A stretch of DNA of 29,010 bases from WYZ-LMO2 sp040514265. GTDB lineage: Archaea; Halobacteriota; Archaeoglobi; Archaeoglobales; Archaeoglobaceae. A program made the position numbers and the translations under genes. The notes beneath the pieces were generated by a model. It was given only the letters and a program-made list of their open reading frames with translations, was not told the origin of the DNA and did not search any database. The stretch lies in assembly GCA_040514265.1 (NCBI GenBank), contig JBEVCD010000022.1, forward strand, positions 1 to 29,010, in the 5' to 3' direction. Below are positions 1 through 7,109 of this stretch, piece by piece (position 1 is the stretch's first letter; every line of letters starts with the position of its first letter).

Positions 1-751
1 GTACAAGGGCGCTCGAATACAGGTAGTCGATCTGCCGGGGCTGATAGAGGGGGCAGCCAAGGGAAGGGGGAGGGGAAAGGAAGTTCTCGCAGCCGCAAGG
101 ATCGCTGATCTCATAGTTATAGTAACAGACGTTTTCAACCTCCACGCAGTCGATGTTATAAAGAGGGAGCTCTACGAGGCGGGCATAAGGCTCGACCAGA
201 AACCGCCGGACGTTACCATAAGGAAGAAGGAGAGGGGCGGTGTGAGGATAAGCTCCACAGTTCCGCTGTCGATCGACGAGTCAACGATAGTCGAGATTCT
301 GAAAGAGTACAAGATACACAGCGCGGATGTGGTTATAAGAGAGGATCTGACTATAGACAGGTTGATAGACGCTCTCAGCGGTAACAGAGTGTACATACCG
401 TCGCTCGTCGTCGTGAACAAGATAGACATCTACGACGTGGAGCCGGACTTCGAGGCAATAAAGATCTCCGCCGAGAAGGGTATAAACATCGAGGAGCTCA
501 AAGAGGCGATCTTCAGAAAGCTGGACTTCATAAGAGTCTATCTGAAGCCTCCCGGCGGAAAGGCGAGCGAGGAACCGATGGTTCTGAGAAGGGGGGCGAC
601 GATAGAGGACATATGCCGTAGACTGCACGAGCACTTCCTCAGAAACTTCCGCTATGCGAGAGTGTGGGGAAAGTCCGTGAAGTTCGACGGGCAGCACGTC
701 GGGCTCGATCACGTGGTCGAAGACGGAGACATCGTGACGATATACGCTTGA
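1..751 (+). CDS. DRG/Obg-type GTP-binding protein with TGS domain (5' partial)
   Basis: The reading frame enters the window at base 2 and gives 249 residues before TGA. It opens at the G3 switch motif (DLPG, visible residues 10-13), continues through the glycine- and basic-rich GAAKGRGRGKE stretch typical of DRG proteins, and has the guanine-specificity motif NKID followed by a G5-like ISAEKG. The last 75 or so residues form a TGS domain ending in GDIVTIYA. The P-loop lies outside the window. The archaeal and eukaryotic DRG family are translation-associated GTPases that bind ribosomes or RNA. The visible ATG at 242 is internal and is not the start. A new promoter follows the stop, so this gene ends its transcription unit. 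The family assignment is firm; the cellular role is inferred from the family. Confidence 0.93.
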   Translation, partial: YKGARIQVVDLPGLIEGAAKGRGRGKEVLAAARIADLIVIVTDVFNLHAVDVIKRELYEAGIRLDQKPPDVTIRKKERGGVRISSTVPLSIDESTIVEILKEYKIHSADVVIREDLTIDRLIDALSGNRVYIPSLVVVNKIDIYDVEPDFEAIKISAEKGINIEELKEAIFRKLDFIRVYLKPPGGKASEEPMVLRRGATIEDICRRLHEHFLRNFRYARVWGKSVKFDGQHVGLDHVVEDGDIVTIYA

Positions 752-790
752 GGGGGACGGTTTTGCTGTGCAGCTCAAATCCGATCAGCA

Positions 791-798
791 TTTAAATA
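791..798 (+). promoter_or_regulatory. TATA box of the redox cassette
   Basis: TTTAAATA begins 31 bases before the ATG at 822. In archaea transcription starts about 25-27 bases downstream of the TATA centre, which falls at or next to that ATG. This supports 822 rather than the upstream in-frame ATG at 768, and predicts a leaderless transcript. Confidence 0.65.
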
Positions 799-821
799 CT
801 CTCGGCGAAATACTACCATTC

Positions 822-1088
822 ATGAGCGTGGTGATAAAGCTGTTTACGTCTCCAACATGCCCGTACTGTCCGAAGGCTGAGAAGGTGGTGGAGAAGGTCG
901 CGAGGGAGGAGAACGTGCTGGCGATGCAGTTCAAGGTAAACACCGAGGAAGGTCTTAAGGAGGCGCTTAAGTACGGCATCCGGGGAGTTCCGGCTTTGGT
1001 TTTGAACGACGAGTACCTGATACTCGGAGTGCCGAAGGAGGAGGAGTTGAGGAGGCTCATCAGGAAGCTGAAAGGAGGTGATGCGTGA
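822..1088 (+). CDS. Glutaredoxin-like/thioredoxin-fold protein (CPYC)
   Basis: An 88-residue thioredoxin-fold protein with the redox motif CPYC (Cys13, Cys16) right after the first beta strand, and the cis-proline loop GIRGVPAL near residue 55. CPYC is the classical dithiol glutaredoxin motif; archaeal members of this size work as small protein disulfide reductases, often without glutathione. The start at 822 is chosen because the TATA box at 791-798 would lie inside the coding region of the longer form starting at 768. It is the first gene of a five-gene run: thioredoxin, ferredoxin, an unknown protein and a DUF371 protein follow with overlaps. Its stop TGA shares a base with the ATG of the thioredoxin. 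The physiological electron donor cannot be read from the sequence. Confidence 0.85.
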   Translation: MSVVIKLFTSPTCPYCPKAEKVVEKVAREENVLAMQFKVNTEEGLKEALKYGIRGVPALVLNDEYLILGVPKEEELRRLIRKLKGGDA

Positions 1089-1402
1089 TGAAGAAGCTCA
1101 GCGCGGAGGAGTTCAGGAAGGTAATTGAGAGCGAGAACTTGGTCGTCGTGGACTTCTACGCCGACTGGTGCTTGCCCTGCCGCTACCTCAGTCCGATACT
1201 TGAAAAGCTGGAGAAAGAGTTCAGCGACGTGAAGTTCTACAAGCTGGACGTGGACGAGGAGCAGGAGGTCGCGATAGAGTACGGAATCGCGAGCATACCC
1301 ACAGTGCTCTTCTTCAGGAGGGGCAAGGTCGTCGGCGGGTTCATAGGAGCCATGCCGGAGAGCGCGGTTAAGGCAGAGATACAGAAAGCTTTGGAAGCAT
1401 GA
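1088..1402 (+). CDS. trx: Thioredoxin
   Basis: A 104-residue single-domain thioredoxin with the active site WCLPC (Cys28, Cys31) and the cis-proline element SIPTVLF. The usual motif is WCGPC; Leu replaces Gly between the cysteines, a change that in other thioredoxins shifts redox potential or partner choice. The ATG at 1088 is preferred over GTG at 1085 because a strong Shine-Dalgarno sequence, GGAGGTGA at 1074-1081, lies 6 bases upstream of it. The start overlaps the stop of the glutaredoxin-like gene by one base, and the ferredoxin follows with a 4-base ATGA overlap. The tight coupling suggests the three redox proteins are made together. The family call is secure; the partner proteins are unknown. 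Confidence 0.95.
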   Translation: MKKLSAEEFRKVIESENLVVVDFYADWCLPCRYLSPILEKLEKEFSDVKFYKLDVDEEQEVAIEYGIASIPTVLFFRRGKVVGGFIGAMPESAVKAEIQKALEA

Positions 1403-1572
1403 TAGCTGTTCTGGGCTGCAAGGGATGCAGAACGTGCGAGAAGGTATGCCCGGTTCCGGAGGCTATAATCAGGAACGGAGGGAAGGTAGTAAAGATAGAC
1501 CCGGAGAAATGTCAGGAGTGCTACGCGTGCGTGAAGGCTTGCCCCTACGGAGCTCTGATCGTGATGGACTGA
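1399..1572 (+). CDS. Small 2[4Fe-4S] ferredoxin
   Basis: A 57-residue ORF that starts at the ATG inside the ATGA overlap with the thioredoxin stop. It holds two complete CxxCxxCxxxCP motifs (Cys7, 10, 13, 17 and Cys38, 41, 44, 48), the signature of a bacterial-type ferredoxin carrying two [4Fe-4S] clusters. The central spacer KVVKIDPEKCQECYAC is typical of the fold. It would act as a cytoplasmic one-electron carrier. Its position directly after two thiol-disulfide proteins raises the possibility that it connects ferredoxin electrons to thiol exchange, but no ferredoxin:thioredoxin reductase is present in this window, so that is speculation. The gene is small and easily missed by length cut-offs. 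Confidence 0.92.
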   Translation: MIAVLGCKGCRTCEKVCPVPEAIIRNGGKVVKIDPEKCQECYACVKACPYGALIVMD

Positions 1573-2156
1573 GCGTAGAGGACGTTGTCGAATTACTCGG
1601 CGGCGATAACGACGCAAGAAAAGCGGTCGAGCTGATGCTGAAATACTGCGAAAACGGAACGATTCCAGCTGCGGAGCTCGACAGTGAGCTGTCGCTGACG
1701 CTCGAATATTTCAGACTGGCGCTTCCCAAGTCTTCGCTGCAGGACTCGCTTTCTTGGCACAGCAGAATTTTTTCCTCCGACTTCGAGATACCGTACGTCG
1801 TCCGCTTCTTCTTCCGCGGGCTGAAATCCGGTAAAGCCAGCTGGAGGAAAGCGATTGAGGATTACTTCAGGACGATAGGGGAAGAAAAGCCCGAGGAGTT
1901 CGTGGAGATTTTCGAGCAGATCGTCAGGAGGAGCAAAAACCTTGTGGTCTGCGGAGAAGACATAGTCGACGTTGCGATGAGGTTCCGCAGAGACGGCGGA
2001 GTCGTGATAGCCGAGCTGAAGGGTGCGGGACTTATAAGTCCGAGCGTCGGCTGCGGGAGGTTCGGAAGGGCTAGGGCTCCGCTCTACGAGGTGAACAGGT
2101 TCTTCGCGTATGAAGTTCGTCGTTACGGCGAGGGGACACGAGAACGTAAGGGCTGA
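1527..2156 (+). CDS. Protein of unknown function, redox-cassette member
   Basis: I do not recognise this family. The ORF codes for about 195-209 residues, mostly predicted helical and soluble, with no membrane segment. The C-terminal quarter (IAELKGAGLISPS, then GRFGRARAPLYEV) looks like a winged-helix-type region. The start is unresolved. GTG at 1527 has an SD-like GGAGTG six bases upstream but overlaps the ferredoxin by 46 bases. TTG at 1539 is also possible, and a CTG at 1569 would form a 4-base CTGA overlap like the NTGA junctions elsewhere in the window. Recognisable sequence begins only around SVEDVVELL, just after the CTG. The 3' end overlaps the DUF371 gene by 47 bases. It is probably co-translated with the redox genes. 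Confidence 0.7.
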   Translation: MREGLPLRSSDRDGLSVEDVVELLGGDNDARKAVELMLKYCENGTIPAAELDSELSLTLEYFRLALPKSSLQDSLSWHSRIFSSDFEIPYVVRFFFRGLKSGKASWRKAIEDYFRTIGEEKPEEFVEIFEQIVRRSKNLVVCGEDIVDVAMRFRRDGGVVIAELKGAGLISPSVGCGRFGRARAPLYEVNRFFAYEVRRYGEGTRERKG

Positions 2157-2529
2157 GCACAAGACGACGCTCGAAGTTACAAAGGAAAAACACCTGACGC
2201 CGCGGGGCGACTGCATAATCGGCGTGGAAGCTTCAGCTTCTGCCTCCGAGCTTCCGGAGTGGCTTAAAGAGCACTTGAGGAGCGGTGGAAAAATCTTAGT
2301 CAGGCTCAAGCTGCCGGAGCACGGGCTGGAAGAGGAGTTCACAGCCCTCGGAGACAGACGGATGACGTTCTCGCACAGAACGGACGTGGTTTTCAGAAAG
2401 AGCAATTACGTCTGCGGGAGAACGGTGGGTGTCAAAGCCACGAAAGCTGCCAGGGATTTGAACAGGGAGATCGTGGAACTTTTAAAAGATAGGAGGGTTG
2501 AACTCATCGTCGAGATTCTGCCGCTCTGA
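2110..2529 (+). CDS. DUF371 family protein
   Basis: A 139-residue protein that matches the archaeal DUF371 family as I remember it: an N-terminal RGHENVRAEHKTTLEVTK, then LTPRGDCIIGV, and a C-terminal helix AARDLNREIVELL. The family is small, conserved in archaea and without a known biochemical function. The length is that of the family. Its ATG lies 47 bases inside the 3' end of the preceding unknown gene, in another frame, so it is probably translated by coupling. Its last 26 bases overlap, tail to tail, the 3' end of the symporter gene on the opposite strand. The family assignment is good; no function is proposed. Confidence 0.82.
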   Translation: MKFVVTARGHENVRAEHKTTLEVTKEKHLTPRGDCIIGVEASASASELPEWLKEHLRSGGKILVRLKLPEHGLEEEFTALGDRRMTFSHRTDVVFRKSNYVCGRTVGVKATKAARDLNREIVELLKDRRVELIVEILPL

Positions 2530-3949
2530 CGGCTGCGTAGGTAACAATCGAAGCTGCGAGCCCGGGGACGACTGGGTATATCCAGTAGATCCTGTAGAAG
2601 TAATAGTACCAGACCCCGCAGACGGCGACAGCTGCGAGCATCGAAGCCACTGCAGCCGCGCTACTCGCTCTTCCGTAGAGTGCTGCGAGTATCGGGACGA
2701 GGAAGGCGGAGGTTATGACGGAGAAACTGATACCGACGATTTCGACGATCCAGCCGAAGGGTTTCACAGCCGGTAATAGCGGCAGCAGCGCGAAGACGAA
2801 AACTGCGAGTCTCGTAACGTTGAGCTGAGCCCTTTCGGACATCTTTACGACGTTCGCAAGCAGGTCCCTCGAAAAAGCCGTGGCTGCTACGTGGACGAGG
2901 GAGTTTATCGTGGACATGGCTGCAGCTATTATCGCCGTTAGCAGTATCGCGTTTACACTTTCGGGAAATACCCGCATGGCTATCATCGGAACGACGAGGT
3001 CGACGTCTTTAAGCGCGATCGGAATCTTGTCTTCTGGAATTACCAGCCAGCCGAAGGGTCCGACGCTGAAGACGCAGAGTGCAAAAACACCCACGAGCAG
3101 CGGTGTGAGGATCATGCCCCTCGCTATAACCCTGTCATCTCTAGCTGCTATGAACCTGACAACGAGCTGCGGACTGGCGAGTTGAGCGACGCTTATGGCG
3201 AAGGTGAGGCTCAGGACGAACGGCACCACCATGCCAGCTTTCATAACCGGTGGTGGTGCGAGTTTCCCGAACTCGAAGAGAGCCTCTCCCTTCATTCCGC
3301 CGTATATTTCCACGTCTGCGAGTTTTTCGAACGCTTCTAATCCGCCGAGGGAGTGGAGCAGCGCTGCGAAAAGCGCTACGCCGCCGAGGAGAATTATCAC
3401 ACCCTGTATGAAGTCCGTCGTGACGACGGCTCTGAAGCCGCCAACGGCTGTGTAGATAACCACGACGATCGCTGTTATGAGTAAGCCTGTCACGTAGTCC
3501 ATGCCGAGCATCACCTGCAGAAGGTTGCTCGCGCCCTTGTATATCGAGATCATGTACATTTCGAAGAAAAACAGTATGACGACGGCTGCGATCATCTGCG
3601 CTCCCTTCCCGAATCTGCTGGCTAGGAGCTCCGGAATTGTCAGTATTCCCTCTCTCTCCGCGATCCTCCGCATCGGCGGGGCTATGACCATCCACGCGAG
3701 CAGCGCGAAGAGTATGTGGAAGAAGGAAAGGAAGGCTGACCACTGGAAGCCGAGGATGAAGCCCGTGCCACCTCCACCGAGAAAAGCAGCCGTGCTGAAG
3801 TATGTGGCGAAGAAGGAGAACGCCACAAACCCCGCTCCGAGCCGCCTGCCTGCGATGTAGTAATCTATCAGCCCCCTCGTTCGGCGGTACTCGTAGATGC
3901 CTATAGCTACCATCGCGACGAGGTAGGCTACGAAAACTTCGAGGATCAT
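2504..3949 (-). CDS. Sodium:solute symporter (SSS family)
   Basis: A 481-residue, strongly hydrophobic protein with about 12-13 predicted membrane spans. Characteristic SSS features are the short N-terminal span followed by YYIAGRRLGAGFVAFSFFATYFSTAAF, the TAVGGFRAVVTTDFIQGVI segment and the AAAMSTINS region. SSS transporters use the sodium gradient to import organic acids, amino acids, sugars or vitamins; the sequence alone does not name the substrate. Its ATG overlaps the stop of a 28-residue membrane peptide (ATGA), and the operon begins with a PaaK-type CoA ligase, so a carboxylic or aryl acid activated to a CoA thioester is the best guess. It ends convergently, 26 bases into the DUF371 gene. 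Confidence 0.92.
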   Translation of the reverse strand: MILEVFVAYLVAMVAIGIYEYRRTRGLIDYYIAGRRLGAGFVAFSFFATYFSTAAFLGGGGTGFILGFQWSAFLSFFHILFALLAWMVIAPPMRRIAEREGILTIPELLASRFGKGAQMIAAVVILFFFEMYMISIYKGASNLLQVMLGMDYVTGLLITAIVVVIYTAVGGFRAVVTTDFIQGVIILLGGVALFAALLHSLGGLEAFEKLADVEIYGGMKGEALFEFGKLAPPPVMKAGMVVPFVLSLTFAISVAQLASPQLVVRFIAARDDRVIARGMILTPLLVGVFALCVFSVGPFGWLVIPEDKIPIALKDVDLVVPMIAMRVFPESVNAILLTAIIAAAMSTINSLVHVAATAFSRDLLANVVKMSERAQLNVTRLAVFVFALLPLLPAVKPFGWIVEIVGISFSVITSAFLVPILAALYGRASSAAAVASMLAAVAVCGVWYYYFYRIYWIYPVVPGLAASIVTYAAVRAAESRR

Positions 3950-4032
3950 ATTCTCCCCGCCATTCGCAGTGCGGCTGCGAAGCCGATTAGCATAAGGGCG
4001 ACGCAGGACGCGTAGACTATCTCCACGATCAT
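3946..4032 (-). CDS. 28-residue single-span symporter accessory peptide
   Basis: This small ORF fills the gap between the CxxCxxCC protein and the symporter exactly, with ATGA overlaps at both ends. The peptide is 28 residues with one hydrophobic helix (IVYASCVALMLIGFAAALRM). A good Shine-Dalgarno, GGAGGTG, lies just upstream of its ATG. Tiny one-helix proteins encoded directly before SSS transporters are known in prokaryotic annotation as symporter small accessory proteins; this fits in size, position and topology. By analogy it would bind or stabilise the transporter in the membrane. The ORF itself is well supported by the double overlap; the function is inferred from position. Confidence 0.78.
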   Translation of the reverse strand: MIVEIVYASCVALMLIGFAAALRMAGRI

Positions 4033-4394
4033 ACCAACACCTCCCACCTGACTCTGTAACCGTAATCCCTCTCGATCAGCTTCAGGAGACGCTTGAGAGC
4101 TTCAAAATCCGGTTCGAAGACCTCGCGGTGCGGGCAGTATGGATCTAGGACAGTACCGCACTCCTCGTCGTATATCAGCGGATAAACCCTGCAGCCGAGA
4201 GGTCTGTGCTCGTAGACCTCGCAAACGTTGTTCTTCAGGAACACGCATTTTCCATCGACGTTTTTCAGTCTGTAAAAGCCGTCGCGGAATTCGTAGAAGT
4301 CCTCGTATCCCAGAGCTCTCAGTCTCTCTATGTCCTCCCTGACGAGGATCATCTCCGTTTCGAGGCAGCATTTAGCGCAGCTGGTGCAGATCAT
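4029..4394 (-). CDS. YkgJ-type CxxCxxCC cysteine-cluster protein
   Basis: A 121-residue soluble protein that starts with MICTSCAKCC, an exact CxxCxxCC motif (Cys3, 6, 9, 10). More cysteines follow at 50, 58, 68, 79 and 87, including CRVYPL and YCPHRE. This arrangement defines the YkgJ/UPF0153 family (PF03692), proposed to bind zinc or an iron-sulfur cluster; the biochemical role is not established. It overlaps the ligase upstream and the small membrane peptide downstream by 4 bases each, so it is translationally tied to the uptake and activation operon. It could be a metal-binding maturation or electron-transfer partner, but nothing in the sequence decides this. Confidence 0.87.
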   Translation of the reverse strand: MICTSCAKCCLETEMILVREDIERLRALGYEDFYEFRDGFYRLKNVDGKCVFLKNNVCEVYEHRPLGCRVYPLIYDEECGTVLDPYCPHREVFEPDFEALKRLLKLIERDYGYRVRWEVLV

Positions 4395-5629
4395 TTCTCC
4401 AACCTCTTTGCCTTACCGTCAAACCTTTCGAGCGTCCCGTGCGGAACGACCTCTATCTTGGGGCTGAAACCGAGGAACTCCCTTACGTCCTTCGCAACTT
4501 TGGCAGCCACACCATCGCTTCCCTCGAAGACTATCTTTACCCCGTTCTTCAGAACTATCTTGTAGTGCACTATCCCGTGGGATGCAAGTATGCTCTCGAC
4601 GTCCGACGGGTAGAACTTGACACCCTTGTAGATTATCATGTCGTCCGTCCTGCCTCTGATCCTCTTTATCGTCATGTGCTCTATCCCGCACTCGCACCTC
4701 TCTCTGCTAACGACCGCCGAGACCTCTCCGCTCCTGTACCTTATCAGCGGCATCGCCTCCCTGTTCAGCGACGTGTATACGATCTCCCCCTCCTCTCCGT
4801 CACCGACGACCTCTCCGCTCTCCGGATCGACGATCTCGACGATGTAGTTGTCCTCCCACATGTGCAGCCCGTGGCGCAGCGGACACTCGAAGCCGACTGT
4901 TCCGACTCCTCCCATCTCCGTCAGCCCGGGTATGTCGTAAGCTCTGGCATCGAAGGTTTCCTCTATCTTTCTGCGCATCTCCTCGCTCCACGGTTCAGCG
5001 CCTAGCAGCATCTTCTTCACCGGAAGCTCCGAGGGCTCGTATCCCATCTCCATCGCGACTTCCGCTATCCTCAGCGGGTAGCTCGCAGTTGCCGCCAGGA
5101 CTGTTGTGCCGAAGTCGACCATGAACCTAACCTGATTCCTCGTGTTTCCGGCACCTATCGGGATCACGAAAGCATCTATCGCGTCCGCTGCGAAGTGGAA
5201 GCCGAAGCCACCGTTCCAGAGACCGAAAGCCGGTGTTATCTGTATGACGTCTCTGCTCGTTACGTTAGCTATGCGGAAGGCTCGGAGCATCATCTCCTTC
5301 CACTGCTCGACATCGTGGCGCGTGTAGGGGACTATCACCGGTTGCCCAGTCGTCCCACCGCTCATCTGAATGCGAACGATCTTCTCTTTCGGGACGCAGG
5401 ACATCTTGAGGGGATACGCCTCTCTGAGGTGCTGTTTCGTCGTGAACGGTAACCTCGCCAAGTCGTCTACCGAGCGTATCGAGTCGATATCAATATTTTT
5501 TTCCTTGAAAAGCTTTCTGTAGAACGGCGAGCGATCGTAAACATATCTCAGCGTAGCCTTCAACCTTTTGAGCTTGACTTCCTCGATCTCCCTGCGGTTC
5601 ATGTAGATGCCACGTTCTATGACGTCCAT
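4391..5629 (-). CDS. Phenylacetate-CoA ligase family (PaaK-type) adenylate-forming enzyme
   Basis: A 412-residue member of the PaaK branch of the ANL adenylating enzymes, near the usual 430. The N-terminal SPFYRKLF and DLARLPFTTKQHLREAYPL, the AMP-binding P-loop MSGGTTGQP (residues 89-97), the DIPGLTEMGG region and the late GRTDDMIIYKGVKFYPSDVE hinge are all diagnostic. It forms an acyl-adenylate and then a CoA thioester from an aryl or other carboxylic acid. Phenylacetate is the type substrate but is not proven here. A TATA box at 5651-5658 places transcription at or beside the first ATG; a second in-frame ATG lies 9 codons in. It leads the four-gene operon that ends in the sodium symporter. 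Confidence 0.9.
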   Translation of the reverse strand: MDVIERGIYMNRREIEEVKLKRLKATLRYVYDRSPFYRKLFKEKNIDIDSIRSVDDLARLPFTTKQHLREAYPLKMSCVPKEKIVRIQMSGGTTGQPVIVPYTRHDVEQWKEMMLRAFRIANVTSRDVIQITPAFGLWNGGFGFHFAADAIDAFVIPIGAGNTRNQVRFMVDFGTTVLAATASYPLRIAEVAMEMGYEPSELPVKKMLLGAEPWSEEMRRKIEETFDARAYDIPGLTEMGGVGTVGFECPLRHGLHMWEDNYIVEIVDPESGEVVGDGEEGEIVYTSLNREAMPLIRYRSGEVSAVVSRERCECGIEHMTIKRIRGRTDDMIIYKGVKFYPSDVESILASHGIVHYKIVLKNGVKIVFEGSDGVAAKVAKDVREFLGFSPKIEVVPHGTLERFDGKAKRLEK

Positions 5630-5650
5630 AGGATGCGACCCGTGCCTAGA

Positions 5651-5658
5651 TATATAAA
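5651..5658 (-). promoter_or_regulatory. TATA box of the ligase-symporter operon
   Basis: Read on the minus strand, TTTATATA preceded by an A-rich stretch (AAAGAAAAA, BRE-like) begins 29 bases before the ligase ATG at 5629. It lies in the 81-base gap downstream of manC and predicts a near-leaderless operon transcript. Confidence 0.65.
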
Positions 5659-5710
5659 TTTTTCTTTTAAGGTGAGAATTTTCCCTTTTTGTGGGTTTGC
5701 ACCCGGAATT

Positions 5711-7066
5711 TTAGACTCTTCCGTAGTCGTCCTCGATCCTCTCTATATCGTCATCTTCGAGGTATTCACCTATCTGAGTCTCTATGACTTCCAGCGTAAC
5801 TTTTCCCGGATTTTCGAGTCTGTGCAGAGCTCCTATTGGTATGAACGTGCTCTCACCCGGGCGGAGTATGAACTCCTTCCCGTCTACGAAGGCTTTAGCC
5901 GTCCCCCTCACGACGACCCAGTGCTCGCTTCTGTGGTAGTGTCTCTGCAGGCTGAGCCTCCTGCCGGGTCTTACGACGATCTTCTTTATCTTGTACCTCT
6001 CTCCCTCTTCGAGCAGCGTAACGTTCCCCCACGGCTTGTACTCGGTTTTGTGCATTGCAGCCCTTCTGTCCTTCCTCCTTTCGAGCTCGTAGCACACATC
6101 CTTTACCTTCTGCGTGCTCCCCTTGCTCGCCACGAGTAGAGCATCGTCGGTGTCGACGATGACGAGGTCTTCGACGTCCACAAGGGCTGTGAGCCTCTCG
6201 GCTATCACGAGGTTACCCCTGCTCCCCGTCGAGATTATTTCCCCCTTCTTCGCGTTGCCGTTCTCATCCTTCTCCATGACCTCGTATATAGCGTCGAAGC
6301 TTCCGAGGTCGTTCCAGTAGGTTTCCATCGGAACCACCGCAACTCTTGAGGACTTCTCAAGGACGCCGTAGTCGACGGAAACTTCGGGTAGCTTCTCGTA
6401 GGCTTCTTCGACATCTTCGAAGGTTTCGAAGACCTCGTAAACATCTGGAGCGTGCTTTTTCACCTCCTCGAAGAACACCTTGACATCGAAGAGGAACATT
6501 CCGCTGTTCCAGAGGTAGCCGCTCCGCACGTACTCTTCAGCCATTTCCGGACTCGGCTTCTCCTTAAACTCCTCCACCGCATAAGCGTCGCCGAGCGGGG
6601 ATCCGGGTTTTATGTAACCGTATCCCGTGTGCGGGTGCTTCGGCTTTATGCCGAAAGTAACGAGAAATTCGTCTGCGAGCCTTTCGGCGGTTCTGAAAGC
6701 CCTCACGTAGTTCTCGTTCGCATCTACAAGGTGATCAGATGGTAGGACAGCAACTTTTCCGCTCCCTATCACCTTCATTCCGTAGCATATCGCCGGCAGC
6801 GTGTTTTTTATTTGGGGTTCGAGCAGTATGTTCTCCTTCGGAACCTCCACGCCCAGAGCTTCGAGGTCATCGATTACGTGGAACTTGTACTCCCTGTTCG
6901 TAACAACGAATATCTCCTCAGGGTCGGAGAAGATCAACGCTCTCCGGACCGTTTTCTGGAAGAGACTCTCGTCGTCGAGGACTTTGACGAACTGTTTCGG
7001 CATGAAGAGTCTGCTTAAGGGCCAGAGTCTCGCTCCCCTTCCGCCCGCGAGTATGAGCGTCTTCAT
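5711..7066 (-). CDS. manC: Mannose-1-phosphate guanylyltransferase/mannose-6-phosphate isomerase (type II PMI)
   Basis: A 451-residue bifunctional enzyme. The N-terminal nucleotidyltransferase domain opens with LILAGGRGARLWPLSR (residues 4-19), the pyrophosphorylase signature, followed by PKQF. The C-terminal cupin domain holds KPWG, the metal-binding QRHYHRSEHWVVVRGTA stretch and RPGESTFIPIGALHRLEN, which mark the isomerase half. It converts mannose-6-phosphate and mannose-1-phosphate toward GDP-mannose for glycans, compatible solutes or S-layer and pilin glycosylation. It stands alone between two promoters. The start has a 43-base AT-rich spacer to the divergent protease gene. Length and motifs are normal for the family. 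Confidence 0.94.
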   Translation of the reverse strand: MKTLILAGGRGARLWPLSRLFMPKQFVKVLDDESLFQKTVRRALIFSDPEEIFVVTNREYKFHVIDDLEALGVEVPKENILLEPQIKNTLPAICYGMKVIGSGKVAVLPSDHLVDANENYVRAFRTAERLADEFLVTFGIKPKHPHTGYGYIKPGSPLGDAYAVEEFKEKPSPEMAEEYVRSGYLWNSGMFLFDVKVFFEEVKKHAPDVYEVFETFEDVEEAYEKLPEVSVDYGVLEKSSRVAVVPMETYWNDLGSFDAIYEVMEKDENGNAKKGEIISTGSRGNLVIAERLTALVDVEDLVIVDTDDALLVASKGSTQKVKDVCYELERRKDRRAAMHKTEYKPWGNVTLLEEGERYKIKKIVVRPGRRLSLQRHYHRSEHWVVVRGTAKAFVDGKEFILRPGESTFIPIGALHRLENPGKVTLEVIETQIGEYLEDDDIERIEDDYGRV

Positions 7067-7080
7067 GCTATTGGTTAAAC

Positions 7081-7095
7081 TTTTTTAATTTTAAC
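7081..7095. promoter_or_regulatory. Compact bidirectional promoter, manC and site-2 protease
   Basis: The 43-base divergent spacer contains the AT-only run TTTTTTAATTTTAA. TATA-like elements can be read on both strands at the distance (about 29 bases) expected for leaderless starts at 7066 (minus) and 7110 (plus). The two promoters must overlap physically, so binding of TBP/TFB in the two directions may compete. Confidence 0.5.
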
Positions 7096-7109
7096 TGCAA
7101 CGGCGTCGA

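Noticed and set aside
281..778. Long antisense ORF opposite the DRG GTPase
   Set aside because: It mirrors a confidently identified gene in a GC-rich region and has no family features or promoter.
1593..2405. 270-codon minus-strand ORF opposite the unknown and DUF371 genes
   Set aside because: Low-complexity Ser/Pro-rich translation, no ribosome site, and the plus strand carries the operon with overlapping starts.
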